Below, in pieces: positions 1-11,800 of a stretch of DNA of 64,000 nucleotides (position 1 is its first letter; each line of letters opens with the position of its first letter). The translations under genes were made by a program, and so were the position numbers. The DNA lies in contig JAKZAN010000006.1 in the NCBI GenBank assembly GCA_023053545.1, positions 9,270,351 through 9,334,350 of the forward strand, written 5' to 3'. The stretch comes from Lepidurus packardi. Lineage: Eukaryota > Arthropoda > Branchiopoda > Notostraca > Triopsidae. Below the pieces are notes generated by a model that did no database searches, was not told the origin of the DNA, and saw only the letters and a program-made list of their open reading frames with translations.

Positions 1-99
1 CTCTAACCTGTGAGAAAAAAGATTTGTTTTGTTTTAGATTATTTCCAATTTTTTATTTTCATCATGTTATTTCACTGTTTTTAGATTATTCTTGTTATT

Positions 100-880
100 T
101 AGGCTTCCCCGTACAGCTTAACTGACACAAGTTAACGCCACAAGGCGTGCTGTGCTTTGCATGGGTTGTCTAAGAACGCGCATTTTTTCTGCGCATAAAA
201 CGGCAAACAGGAAAACTTTCTAACCATGTAGCGTGCTCAATTTGCATGAAATTGTTCTTAAAGGGCAATAGCCACCAAAAGACAACTTTGTCTTAAAAAA
301 GAGTAACAAATCTAGCTTCCGATTATATGTTCCTTTTTATCATACGCGAAAAATATCTGCGATATTAAGAAATAAGACATTTAAAATTCAAATCGGGCAT
401 TTTTGCCATTGGCCCCGCGCCATCATGTGGCCCTGTGACGTTGCTTTGTTGAGCCTCGCAAGTCTGTGGTGAAACTTCGTAAGTCAATAACTCGAGAATG
501 GCTACTCACAAAAACTTGAAACAAAATTCCGTTCTTAGAATAATGTGTACAATAAAGAATCCATCAAAATCTCAATACGCGATTTGGAGGCCGTTGCCCT
601 TTAAGAACCAAACTATGATAGTGTCAAAGATGCACCAGTAAAAAAATTCGCAATTTTGCTTATTTTTGGGTAGGTTAAGTTTTTTTTCCCCCGTTTTCCA
701 AGCTAGTGAAGGCAATAAGATAATAAAGTTAAACCCCCACGCCTCTCCTTATTTAAAATCCCCTGCATTAATTGTCACGAAATTTTGCAAAAGCTAACGT
801 AGTTTTCTCGTTAAATAGCTTCTGCGTTTCCTATGCTATCATATACCACAGAAAGCTAAGCTGTTTAATACAGGGGCGTT
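100..880. repeat. MITE-like element, sub-terminal family 2
   Basis: The left part (about 100-260) carries a block, including TCTGCGCATAAAACGGCAA and a CTCAATTTGCATGAAATTGTTCTTA-like tract (interrupted here), that recurs near 11815-11910, 35405-35540 and 51060-51215. The possible right end near 860-880 has GAAAGCTAAGCTG, as at 51435. The left end GGCTTCCCCGTACAGCTTA resembles the ends of the 51-kb element. Borders are approximate and no target duplication is clear. Confidence 0.35.
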
Positions 881-1446
881 AAACGATTTTTGTTCCCATT
901 TTTAACTCTTTTTGTTACAACCTTTAAAAGTAATTTTCGCTAAAATAATGTGTCTATTTTCGTATTTTTAGTTGTTTTCCAATTATTTTACTTGTAAGAT
1001 TTTCCAAGTATTTTTTTATTTCAACCATTCTTACTTTTGATTTTACTTCCTCGTAGATTTTCTAGTATTAACAGCCTTTTTTTAATATAACACTTTAACC
1101 ACTTTTACCCTTATCCTTATATCGAACGTTTTTCATGTCTTCGGGGGTTTTTGGGTCTTCATTACTTTTTTAATTTGTCATCTTGTATAAGCAAAAAAAC
1201 ATTTTGCAACTCTTAGTATATTTTTAGGCTTTTAGGATGTCTGAGAATTGGTTCAACTATTTGCTACTATATTAAAACCGTTTTCACCCTTTTCAATACT
1301 TTAGAAATTATTTTCATTACGCTTTATTATTCGTGATACGGAAACTACTTTGAACTACTTTCAACTATCTTACCTTATATTTATATTTATTACTGCTATT
1401 TGTGCTACTTTTTAACTTTTATTTCACTACTTTCAAACCACTTTTC

Positions 1447-2119
1447 GGCTCCCGTATACCTTAGCTTAGTGACGCGAAATAATCCCAGATGGCACTGACG
1501 TTTGTTATTGTCTTGCCGAAGCCATGCGTAAAAAATTAAAAGAAAAATACAATGAAAACCATTTAACACGAAATTGAAGGGACCAGAATATTTTTTCGTG
1601 TTAAAGGGATTTCGTGTTAACAGATAAAGATGGAGTTACGTAGCGTTTGTCCGGACCGGAATTCCATTTTGTGTTAACAGGTTTTTCGTGTTAAGCAGTT
1701 TTCACTGTAGATAGCTAATTGCCGGCAAAGTTTCTATGCTTGTTTTGATTCTGAAAAATACATCTTGTCACTACACAATAAACCTAATCAACTTGTTGAA
1801 ATTTGGACACAAGATTTCTAGAAAACAGCTTATCAGATTTGAAAGCAATCTAATGCAAAAAGTTTTCTTTCCTTAGCAGCTAGTGCACTACCAAGGGGCA
1901 TATTTTTAGGCACGTATTTCTCAGAGTTGCAAACTTAATTTGCAGATTGCTAATTTATTACTCAGTGGAAAAAAATGCGCTGATTGTGCACTACCTGTTA
2001 GGAAGGTCAAGATTACCGTCAAAGTGTTTTATCATGGAATGCACTGTTTTTTCAAAAAGTTGTTCCGAAATTTCCCATACTAACCGCCTATACCGAGCTA
2101 AGGTATACGCGAGCCTTAA
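1447..2119. mobile_element. MITE related to the palindromic transposon ends
   Basis: The left end GGCTCCCGTATACCTTAGCT (1447) matches the outer end of the giant palindrome at 54490 almost exactly, and similarity continues inward (TGAC...TGGC..TG.CGT). The right end reads GAGCTAAGGTATACGCGAGCC and is followed by TTAA at 2116-2119. The left side has no TTAA, so the target duplication has decayed. The right half (about 1720-2115) is similar to 5820-6233. There is no coding capacity; it is probably a non-autonomous relative. Confidence 0.6.
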
Positions 2120-2235
2120 AAGGTTTTCTTACACTTTCACTATTTTTGCTTTGAATTCTTAAACACAATTTTTTTTGGAATTATTCTATATTACAAATAA
2201 AATTCTATTGTTAAGAATTAAATCTCAAAACTTAC

Positions 2236-4950
2236 TTTTGGAAGCAATCTACCAGACACGGCCGGGAAATCATGGTGCCTGCATGAAAAATAGATAAATA
2301 CGTACAGGGATAAATACGTAAGTACAGGGAAATAAAACGTCGATGAATCTTACTCGTTATGGTAACCGACGTTGAAAGTAATCCAATTCAATGGACCATA
2401 ATACGAATACGTTTCGTAACCCTTTTTGAACATGTAGTGTTCCGCTACAAAGTGGCCCGCCACTGGGTGCACTCCCATAGCCAACAAAGAGCCGACAGCC
2501 AAATAAACGATTGCATTACAACCTAAAGTACAATCATACAAGTACAATTACAAAGTACAATTACATTCATATTTAAAGGACAAACAGCCTTAGAAAAACT
2601 TAAGCGCAAAAAATGATAAACGACCTACCAAAGAAATGATAAACGGCGTAGTTGAACGCCAGCTGGATAACTACATTAATTATCTCTAAGGCAGTGGGTG
2701 ACTTCGGATACGTCACTACCGGTCGTAGTGCGTAAAAAAGTGGTTGTAAAAACAGCCATACAAACTTCCCAAATGTCGTAGAGAACAATTCAGCTTCTGC
2801 TTTCGTTGGGATATCTGTATCAAATTTTTCGTCCCCTTGGTACTATAAAATAATAATAATAAATAAGTACATGCATCACGAGATTAAGCACGGTACATAA
2901 ACATATCAAGGAGAGCAAGTTTGGGAAATGGAATTTGTATGCACAATTCCCAGACACATTTGTACACGAATTCGTAAAATAATTTTCGTTTAATTGTAAA
3001 AGAAACTTACTCGATGGTGTTCCAAATGGTAATATTTGAAGGAAACCGAGAAGGGAAGCGCAATAGGTAAATTTATAAATATACCGAACATTCTATTAGC
3101 TAGAGGCCTTGCATGACCGAATGCCATATTGTGTGCAATCTCATGGATTCCTTAAAGAGGTATTACAACGTTAGTTAATTAAAAAAGCATGGCTTGACAC
3201 TATGTTTAATGAAAGTTGTAATTAAAAGGTGTCAGTCATTACCTAGCATTAACGAGTGATTAATTACGCCTCCAAAGGAATAGGCTAGAAGAATAACTAA
3301 GGGCCACGACAAATGTGGTATTACATAAGCGATCATTAAGAACTGCACAAGAACCATGCCGGATACAATCCATTTCAGCCTGCGGTCGTGTCCAAACAAA
3401 TTCTTGATTTGTGGGTACTTTTCTAAACAGGAGTAAAACAATATTAGATTTTTGTCAACTTTGTAAAATCATACTGAAACTCTTTTGAAAATATTGTACA
3501 GTACGTTTTTTTAATACCTATATAACACTAAACCTTTTAACAACTAGTAAAATTGCTGCTTTATATTAAGCCGTTTAGCTTAGCTTTCTATGCCACGACA
3601 GCACGGGGAAGATAAAGGCCGTCTTACGACATACGAAGGGCATAGCCATTTCACTTTTCTTATTTTGGCCCACGCAAATTGAGTACAGGTGGAAATATAG
3701 TTATAGTGCACGACATCTATCCCACGTGCCTCATCTATCTCATCTATGCCACGACAGCACGGGAAAGACAAAGGCTGTCTTACGAAATACGAAAGGCATA
3801 GCAATTTCACTTTTCTTATTTTGGCCTACGCTAATTGAGTACAGGTGGAAATATAGTTACCGTGCACGCCGTCTTGTGTAGAATCAATGCGCGGTCATAC
3901 ATACCAGTACATTACATGTAATTAACACATTCCTATAGCTAAGGTATAACAAATATAAGCTACAGGGGAGCTTGTTTGACTGTTTTTGTTACGGATTTTT
4001 TTTTTACGTAAATTATTTATTATACACTATGTTTTCTTTCTCGACGACCATTTTGTATCGATCTTACTACACAGTAAAATTATCTTAAACGATAACTTAA
4101 GGAAAATTATGTCAGCCAATGTCGTAAAACGATTAAATGGACAACCAGTTCGCGTTTTACAATTTCCTTGGTAATCAAGCGGAGCTCGTAACCAACAGGA
4201 CTTAGGCTTAACATGTTCATAAATGAAACTATTAATAAAAGATTACCAAATGCTCCGAAATTGAGAAATTCTCAAAATTACGAACCTGACTTACAACACA
4301 TCATGGCCATTTATTTAACGACTTACATCGTCTATTTATTTTTAACAAATCATCTAAACAGCTTGATGTAAGTTTCTACGCTGTAGACATTATGAAGGAA
4401 GAAAATTCAGGACAATGCGGAGAGAGAAAGAAAAAAATACTAAATCAAAGGTGCCAGCAATGACTTATTGCAATGATTAATAAGTAAAGTATGCAACGAA
4501 ATGAACATATATACACGTCCCCATGTACTACTTCACTAACCTTCACAGCAGGAAAACTTGTAGTTTCTCTTTTAATTAATTGTAACCCCTTTTTCCTGTA
4601 AGGTAAACATATCACACAAATTACAGCTTACATTCTGACAACTAACTACCCAAATGATTCGAAACCACTAGAAGTAAACCTACAAAGAGGAACAATAGGA
4701 ACATTTTCAAGAAATCCTTACAAAATAGAAAAAACTATAAAGTATAATAAAAACAACTTTATCAGCTTGCTTTTCTAAAAAATATCTTAAATTACCACAA
4801 TTGTTTTAAATAGTTCGAGGCTTAAGAAAATTTTAGAAAGAAACCGGCAAAAATTACAGCTTACTTACTTAGAATCTCCTTTCTTCTGGAAGCGTGAGGT
4901 TCTTCTGTATAAGTCCATTCAAAGTCTGTACGTGACACATGAGCTCCCAT
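2236..4950 (-). CDS. DEGS1: Sphingolipid delta-4 desaturase (DEGS), copy A, last exon not found
   Basis: Exons on the minus strand: 4869-4950, 3243-3422, 3011-3150, 2629-2842, 2354-2522, 2236-2278. The product is a membrane di-iron desaturase of the ER that introduces the delta-4 double bond of ceramide. The N-terminus [20 protein letters not shown] is typical of the family. All three histidine boxes are visible: HEIAH and HLEHH in exon 3, and HNEHH split between exons 5 and 6. About 276 residues are present against about 323 in the family. The final ~50-residue exon, starting after the donor at 2235, is not seen within the window. A MITE lies just downstream (1447-2119). The intron splitting the third His box is absent from copy B at 19124. 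Either the last exon lies beyond position 1 or the copy is truncated. Confidence 0.85.
3587..3870. repeat. Tandem duplication, period ~156 bp, in DEGS intron 1
   Basis: Two units begin TATGCCACGACAGCACGGG at about 3589 and 3745. Each continues through GGCATAGC and a TTTCACTTTTCTTATTTTGGCC-type tract to GAGTACAGGTGGAAATATAG. The copies differ at scattered positions, so the duplication is not recent. It lies inside the 1446-bp intron 1 of DEGS copy A. Confidence 0.7.
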
Positions 4951-5124
4951 CTCTTGAGGCTTAACAAAGAAACTTAACTATATTAACTAACAACTCAACT
5001 GATAAAGAAACTACAGAAGTTATATGAACGAGGGAAACCAGCACAATTCGCCAGTTTATGTAATGTAAATGAACGAATTCCACACCCTTGACTAAGCTCT
5101 TATCTCAAAATCGTAACTTTTGAC

Positions 5125-6235
5125 AGTCAACAAACGTTACGTATACTCGTGAGTCAGGAGCTACGAACCAAAGAGCCACAAACCCACAGCAGTCTTATAG
5201 AGCGCCTTGAGGTTGCGCCCACGCCGAACGTGGATCAGAATTGCACTACGTTCACAAAAGGTTCGCTCCCAACCTGTGTTTTGGAACTTGCAAGAAAAAA
5301 TCCGTTTCGTTCTGCTCCGCCCTTTTGGGCGGAACGGGAACGGAGCGGCGTTGCACCGAAAATGGTAGGGAACGGAGCGTTCTGCGGATTTAGTTACACA
5401 CGTGTGTAACGTATTCCACAGTTAAACATAACACTTGTGTGTCACTGTCCAACAATGAATTTTTTCTTTTTTAGCTAGTGGAGTTAAAGAAAGTGCAATT
5501 TTTAACGACTCTCATCGACGAAAGTTGATGAGAATCGTTAACCTAAGCTAACCTATGACCTAACCTAATAACCTAGCCTAAGCTAACCTAACCAAACCTA
5601 ACCTAACCTAGCCTAACCTATCCTAACCTAACCTAATGTATTTCCAATCCCACTACCAATTTTCAACTCGAGTGTCACCCGTTTGTCACTCGTTTTCCGA
5701 AGAACGTTTTGCAACAATAATACACACCAGTGTCCTTTGTATCTCCCAGTTCCGAAACTGCAGAACCTGTTGGTTTTCCGAAAGCCTGGCGTAAAAAAGT
5801 ATGAAAGGAAATAGATAGCAATTGCCAGCAAAGTTTTTACGCTTGTTTTGCTTCTCAAACGTACAATTTGTCACCACAGTTTGCTGTAGCAGCACAATGT
5901 ACCAATCAAGTCAAACTTTCGGGACAAGATTTCTTGAAACAATTAGTCGGATTTAAAACAAAGTAAAACAGAAGTTTTCTTTTATTAGCAGCTAATGCGT
6001 AACCAAAGAACAGGTTTTTAGGTAACGTATTTCTCATAATTGCAAATTTCATTTGTATATTGCTAATTTTTACTCACTAATAAAAATTGTGCATTGGTTG
6101 TGCACTACCTGTTAGCAAGCTCAAGATTACTGTAAATGCATTTTTTTTATTACGTGCACTGGTTTTCTCAAAAAGTTATTCCGAAATTCCCCTTGCTAAC
6201 CGCCTATACCGAGCTAAGATATACAGGAGTCTTCA
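5125..6235. repeat. Composite diverged transposon remnant with TTAGG-like tract
   Basis: Three parts follow one another. At about 5290-5375 there is a GGAACGG-rich inverted motif that also occurs at 14630-14690 and 15750-15830. At about 5410-5740 there is a block shared with 14980-15380, including a degenerate (CCTAA)n run at about 5535-5640. At about 5820-6233 there is a block similar to 1720-2115, ending in GAGCTAAGATATACAGGAGTC. No intact gene is present. Confidence 0.5.
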
Positions 6236-6787
6236 GCGTTGGGAAATAACTAAAAGATGAACTCGCTCTCCGATTGGACGGAAATCGTGCCCATATGCAT
6301 TTTTACTTGGACGCTATCTTTTGGACCAGGGGTTACTATTATAAACGATCAGTATTGATTCGGACCAGTTTGGTAGTACAGTACAGTAGACTTGTGCCTA
6401 GGCTAGTTTCGGCAGTGGGTCGGTTTAGGTTTGGCTGGTTCCAGCTTGTACCAACGCTGAAAAAGCGTTTCGGAATCACACTAAAATTATTCGCGCTCTA
6501 ACCACTAAAATTATTTCACTTTAACTCCGGAGAATATACATTAGTTCTCTGCTTTCACCAGAAACTTCGGCAAGTAAAGTATTACGAGCATATAGGAAGC
6601 CGTATCCTGATTATATTTTCCAACAGACATCTTCAACAGCAAACACTGAATAAAGCGAGCAATGTGCAGCACACTCCAAGTGCCCGTCATGATCAAGACA
6701 TGATCAAGAATTGTTTTTAGGTTATTCAGCTACATCGAAATGGGAAGATGTATGGAATTCATTTGATAACTTTTCTAGGCAAACATC
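6236..6787. other. Unassigned intergenic sequence
   Basis: This lies between the repeat cluster and the 3' end of the homeodomain exon. Apart from short open frames without family features, I see nothing. Confidence 0.4.
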
Positions 6788-8303
6788 TTAATCACGGTGG
6801 TGGCTTTCGCCTTTGAACGATAAATCTTGAAGTTCGCCATAAGTTTCTTCGTCAGAATGATCACCACCCATACTTTGTTTACTATCTTCGTTTTCTTGTT
6901 CTTCTTTTTCTTGAGCTGTACCTTCTTCCATGTTTTGCTCGCTGTCTGAGGCGTCCTCATCCAAGGCTTCCAACATTCGACCCAAAACGGACTGAGTGCC
7001 AGAGAGCACAGGTCTCTCTTCAACTTCGGACTCCGTTAGCTCTTTGCGTTGTTTAGAGTTGTGCTTCTTATCTCGTTTTTCCTGCAAATTAGCCGAACCC
7101 CAGGCAATTAATACAGAAAAACTTACATTACGTATCTTTAAGCTGGAAACTACCTGGACGTCCGGATGGTTATCACGTCTTCGGCGATTCTGGAACCAAT
7201 TGGCAACGTTTTGCGTAGTAGGTATGGGTCCGTCAGGATAGAGGCGCGGTAATGACAAGGCATATTCTTGCGCTTGCTGCACATTAGGGTAGCGATTTTT
7301 TTTATACCACGATTCGAGTTGGGCTACTTGCCCCCTTCTCCAAAAAACACGTAAACGAGGCACGTGATGCCCGATTTTACTTCGATGCCGCAAACTTCGT
7401 TCTTCCTCCATGCTCGTCAGAAACGGACCCGGTTCGCTGGTCGCCATTACTGTTTAACCCGACAATTTAAAACAGCAAAACAAGGAATTAGACTCAGAAC
7501 GTGTGATCATGAAATAGGTTATGCTTTTTTGGAAAATCCTAGAGTTTAGGTGCACAAAATTAATAAGGTAGCCTGGAGTATTCGTCACAGAAACGAGATG
7601 GTGATATGATAAGTTTCGTGATTTGACCAGTTTGACTGCGCGATTTGCGCATACAAGAACATAAGAAACAGGTAAAAGAATCAAAGTTGATTGACTTACC
7701 TTTTTTCGATGTACTGGGTCGGCTTTGTTCTGCAGTCAGAGTTGCAAACGCTCTTGAAGCTAATGACTTGGGAAGGAATGCAGTTGGGTTTTGTGAGCTG
7801 GCTGCTTCCTCATGGGTAGCAGCAGATTTCAGGTTTCCCACATCTAAGTACTTCGTTGTCACATCGCTGGAAGATGACTCCGGAGAAGAAGAAGCCTTTT
7901 CTTCCAGATTAGTTCGTTCTCCGTGGACGAATCGTGCAGTGTTTTGACAGAGCCCATGAATTCTTAGATTCTCTGCGGCATGTAAAACTCGCGGTAGAAG
8001 GCTTTGCTTTACTGTAATATGCCCACGGTACATAAACTCGATCAGCAGGGACAAGTCATCGTAAAATATATCGGTGAATATCAGAAAGGGATTAGGATGC
8101 ACCACAGATTGCGGAGCGCTCAATAATGAATCAAATACTGGCGAGCAGGCAGATAAGACCACACGATGAGCATGCAAGTTGCGTCCTTCACAGCACAACG
8201 TTACGTCTAGCAATCGTTGTTGCACAAACAAACCCTCGAAGGCTCCAACTATGTGATCCGAGAACCGATTCCAACGTAAGCACAACTCCTGATCGTCAGC
8301 CAT
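6788..8303 (-). CDS. BTB-homeodomain protein (probable fusion gene)
   Basis: The model has three minus-strand exons: 7700-8303, 7154-7449 and 6788-7081 (397 aa). Exon 1 starts in a good context (ACCATGG) and encodes a BTB/POZ domain (residues ~1-120: LRWNRFSDHI, LLDVTLCCEG, AHRVVLSACSPVF) of the arthropod transcription-regulator type, then a Ser-rich linker. Exons 2 and 3 encode a divergent homeodomain ending in NVANWFQNRRRRD, with SIX/TALE-like spacing and extra residues before helix 3, and a Glu/Asp-rich tail. The 250-bp intron joins the exons in frame (G|TA then ATG), with TTAAACAG as acceptor. If that join is wrong, these are two adjacent genes: the BTB gene, and a 195-aa homeodomain gene starting at 7447. 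The 72-bp intron 2 is a multiple of 3 and has no stop. Nuclear DNA-binding regulation is inferred from the domains. Confidence 0.65.
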
Positions 8304-8897
8304 GGTTTGCTTCTGATTTGAAACGTTATACTTTGCGCAGGCAATTGCTGAACCGATATCGAAATTAATACGGAGTGGTTGGATGTAAATTACCTTTGTT
8401 TGCGCTTATAAGATTGCAGGTAGAGTGACAACGTGAAGACCACCTCAAGTGGACTAGGACAGGCTCGACCTCAGTAACCTTGTTTTGGATTGGTGGGACA
8501 TGAAGATTGTACGATAACTGTCTGCCTTGTCGACAATGAGGAAGACGACGCCTCATTGGAGATAAGTGATCGGGAGACAATCCGGAATTCCTGGAATTAG
8601 ATGTATACTTCTGCGTGGGATAGGTCAGACAGCCGAACTTTTATTTAGAGAAAGCTTTTTAGCAACGAGATCCGCCTTAAACGAGTTCTTAACTTAACAG
8701 TCAGGCAATACCACACAAACAAACTGTAATCAGGTCTATCAAGTTTTAAGCGGCTTAAAGAATTTCTGCAATAAACTCATGATTCTGCAAGGTCATTATT
8801 CCAAGAACTTTATTGCGTTAACTTAAAAGAAGCAATAAATAGTTTGGGTAGGCAGACACGTTTGCATATATGCTAAACCATTAAACATTGCTCTGAT
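8304..8897. promoter_or_regulatory. Intergenic: BTB promoter side and XPR1 3' side
   Basis: No coding exon is supported. A minus-strand polyadenylation signal AATAAA (plus strand TTTATT at 8809-8814) lies about 85 bp past the XPR1 stop and probably ends that transcript. The part near 8304 would hold the 5' region of the BTB gene. Confidence 0.45.
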
Positions 8898-11800
8898 TCA
8901 TATCATAACCGAAACTTCATTTTCTTCAACTGACTCGCTTTCATGCAACAATGCACGGGATTCGTTCCTGCCGGGTAAGGCGGCAATTTTATCTTTGTTT
9001 TTCTTGGGAGGTTTCCTTCTGCGTCGATTGGTAACTCCATCTTCTTCATCCATCATACGCAGAATGATAGCTTGATCATTGGAATCAATAGGCGCAACCG
9101 ATATATCGCGAACGGCTCGAAATTTACCGCAATTGTTCAAATGCTCGTTTTCTAACCGGAAAAAATTCCACACGAACCTCCTATTTAAAAACAGATCAAA
9201 ATAAATGAGTCTAATTATTTCAAGCGTAAGTCAAAATAGACCGTACCTGAACACCTCCAAGGGAGCCAATATCGATACCATCAAATCTCCATGAATGTAT
9301 CCCATTTCCGTCAAGGATAACGAAAAGGCCCAACCAAAGCGCATGATAAAATCAGCTACCATGGCATAGTAATAATATCCCTACATATTTGAATCATATT
9401 TATTTTTTTAAAGTATTGATGAATGATCAAATATCAATGATCATCAATACTGAATAAATATTGATTGTTAAAGAAAGGTGAACAACACTCTTAAAAATAT
9501 TTTTACTACGTTATAATGCTGCTCCTGATGAGTATTTGACATCAAGCTGCATACGCTTGTTATTAAAAAAGATTCTCCTGAATAGCCACCACTGCAAAAT
9601 GGGAGAACTGCAAGGTTTTATAACCGAACGCCACGAGAAAAGCGCCGAGTAAAAAATATGGACAATATATCCGAGGTAGAAATCTCACAAGGAAGGCATG
9701 CCCAATCTTGAAATTATCACGAGAGGCACTACTTTTAGAGGGTTTGTTTACAATTTTAGGAACATAACACGACTTTTATTGGAACTTAGAAATTTAAGCA
9801 TTTAAAGCACGCCATCGTCACAAGCAAGGGCCAGCGCGGAGAAAAAAGCTGATATTTTAAAATTCGCTTAAAAATCAGTCAGTTCGCATAAAAATCAAAT
9901 TTAGGCTTAAACAAAAGCTTGCATTTTGTCATCCTAAGGTTGATTCTAAGGTCTTGATTTCTCCTCAAAGAGGTATGGTCAACGATAACTCGTTCTTCAT
10001 GCTTTTCTTATGGCGCCCGGCTGAGTTGTGGAGTTCTCAGTGTTGACATTGTGACTATATGAGACTTTCTTTCATAAATCGGTTATTAATAAAGTTAGGT
10101 ATATACTTCTTAATGCCAAGTTTCTCACTAAGAGCTGCTTTATAATATATTGAAGATAGCTTTAGAGTTTAGTTACTTACTACGTGTGAATAAACTATTT
10201 CCTCCCTCAAAAACCGGTTTTCCCCTGCGTTTTTATCGAATAATCCCCAATCCATTTTGATATCCCAAATATATGCGTATAACGAAGAAACCACTGACGA
10301 GACAATCCATAGATAGAAATAGGGATTGTGTGTGGATGTTACATAATAATCTAATACAAGCCGATTATAAAAAAAACTATTTAGAAGTTCTATGAAGATA
10401 TGTAGGCTATTTATACCCCCGTGGACGATATTCAACGTAGAAAAGATGACCACAAAGAAAGTAGTCGCATACTTGGCAGCGTTGGCTAAATGCGGGAATT
10501 TTTCTTTGGTGTCGCGGTACCGACGGAAACACTGTGCCAAGCGGCACCAGGCTGGAAAGCAGGCAACTATTGGTCGAATCCACCAAGTCTTATCAACACA
10601 CATACTATAATCTAGAACGAAACCATTTTAAGTAAATTATATTGCGCTTTCCGTTTATTTCACCAAAGAATACGCAATTCTGTAAAATTTTTATTTCCCC
10701 GTGTACTTTTATTTAATTTACTCTTTATTTCTACTCTTTACTTTCCTGCATTTTTTGCATTAAATTTTTGCACTGATGAACAACAATATAAATTACTTGA
10801 TCCAAATGGAGAGATAAGATATATTTAATGTGAATTAACCTAGGAGCTCACTTACTGTACAGATTTGTCTCCAACTGGCTTTACACTAGCCTGTCAGCTT
10901 GTCGAAACAGGCGACAGACGACAGATCCGGATAAAAGCAGAAAACCCGGCAGGAACAGTCCGACAGACTGAGGACAGACGGAGTTAAGCGCTGCTCTACT
11001 TTTGGCGTCGGCACACAATCGACAGAAGCCGTTCCGCCAATCACAGAATAGGCTTTTTTCTGTGGGTGTCTGTCGTCTGTCGCGTGTTCAACACGCCGAC
11101 AGATCAGTGTAAAGCCAGCTTAATATAAAAGACGCGCGCTCCTACCTCAGGCGCATTGGCAAATCCGACTTAGACCTACGTCCATGCCAAGAAAGAACTA
11201 GGCAGGACCTACCGCATTTACTGTTCCACTGTCGTCGACTCGACAAGCAACGCGCCGAACTTTTCCGGGAACTAACCAAGTTAAAAATGCATTTCAACGC
11301 AAAAGAATTACTAACCAATCCCCAAAACCTTCAATGCGCTAACTAGTTTTCTACACTGAGCAATCCAAACCTGTGCAAGAGTGTTTTAAGAGGAGTGTTT
11401 TAGGAAGCAGAGTTAATTACACCCAGCTGTCTCCCCCCCCCTCCCCTTGTACAGTGCCCTGCCTCCACCCTTCTTGTTCTCTGCCCCACGTTAAAGGGAG
11501 CAAAGCTGCCTATCCAAAAAGAAGTCCTATCCAGCCCAAAAGCGTTCAACGCACTAGCACTTTTTGCACCAAAAAGGACAGAAATGTCCAAAACATAAAT
11601 TCTACCTCACGAATCAACTAGAAATAATCATACAATAGACTTTAAAAACCATACAATAAACTTTAAAAACCGTGTTAAATTACTAACCAATTATACCAAC
11701 TAATCATAGAAACCAATTAGAAAGGTATTCCACCGACCCTAATTGTCATAATAATGTATAAAATAAGAAAAGAAAAGAAAGACGTCGGTCAATTGGGGGG

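Larger units (their letters stand above)
1..2235. other. Repeat-rich non-coding region
   Basis: I see no supported gene. The stretch is AT-rich and holds two TIR-type repeats listed separately (about 100-880 and 1447-2119). The minus-strand DEGS gene on the right still needs a last exon encoding a KIAPxYY-type segment. Reading the minus strand here shows none, so that exon is either left of the window or lost. Confidence 0.6.
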
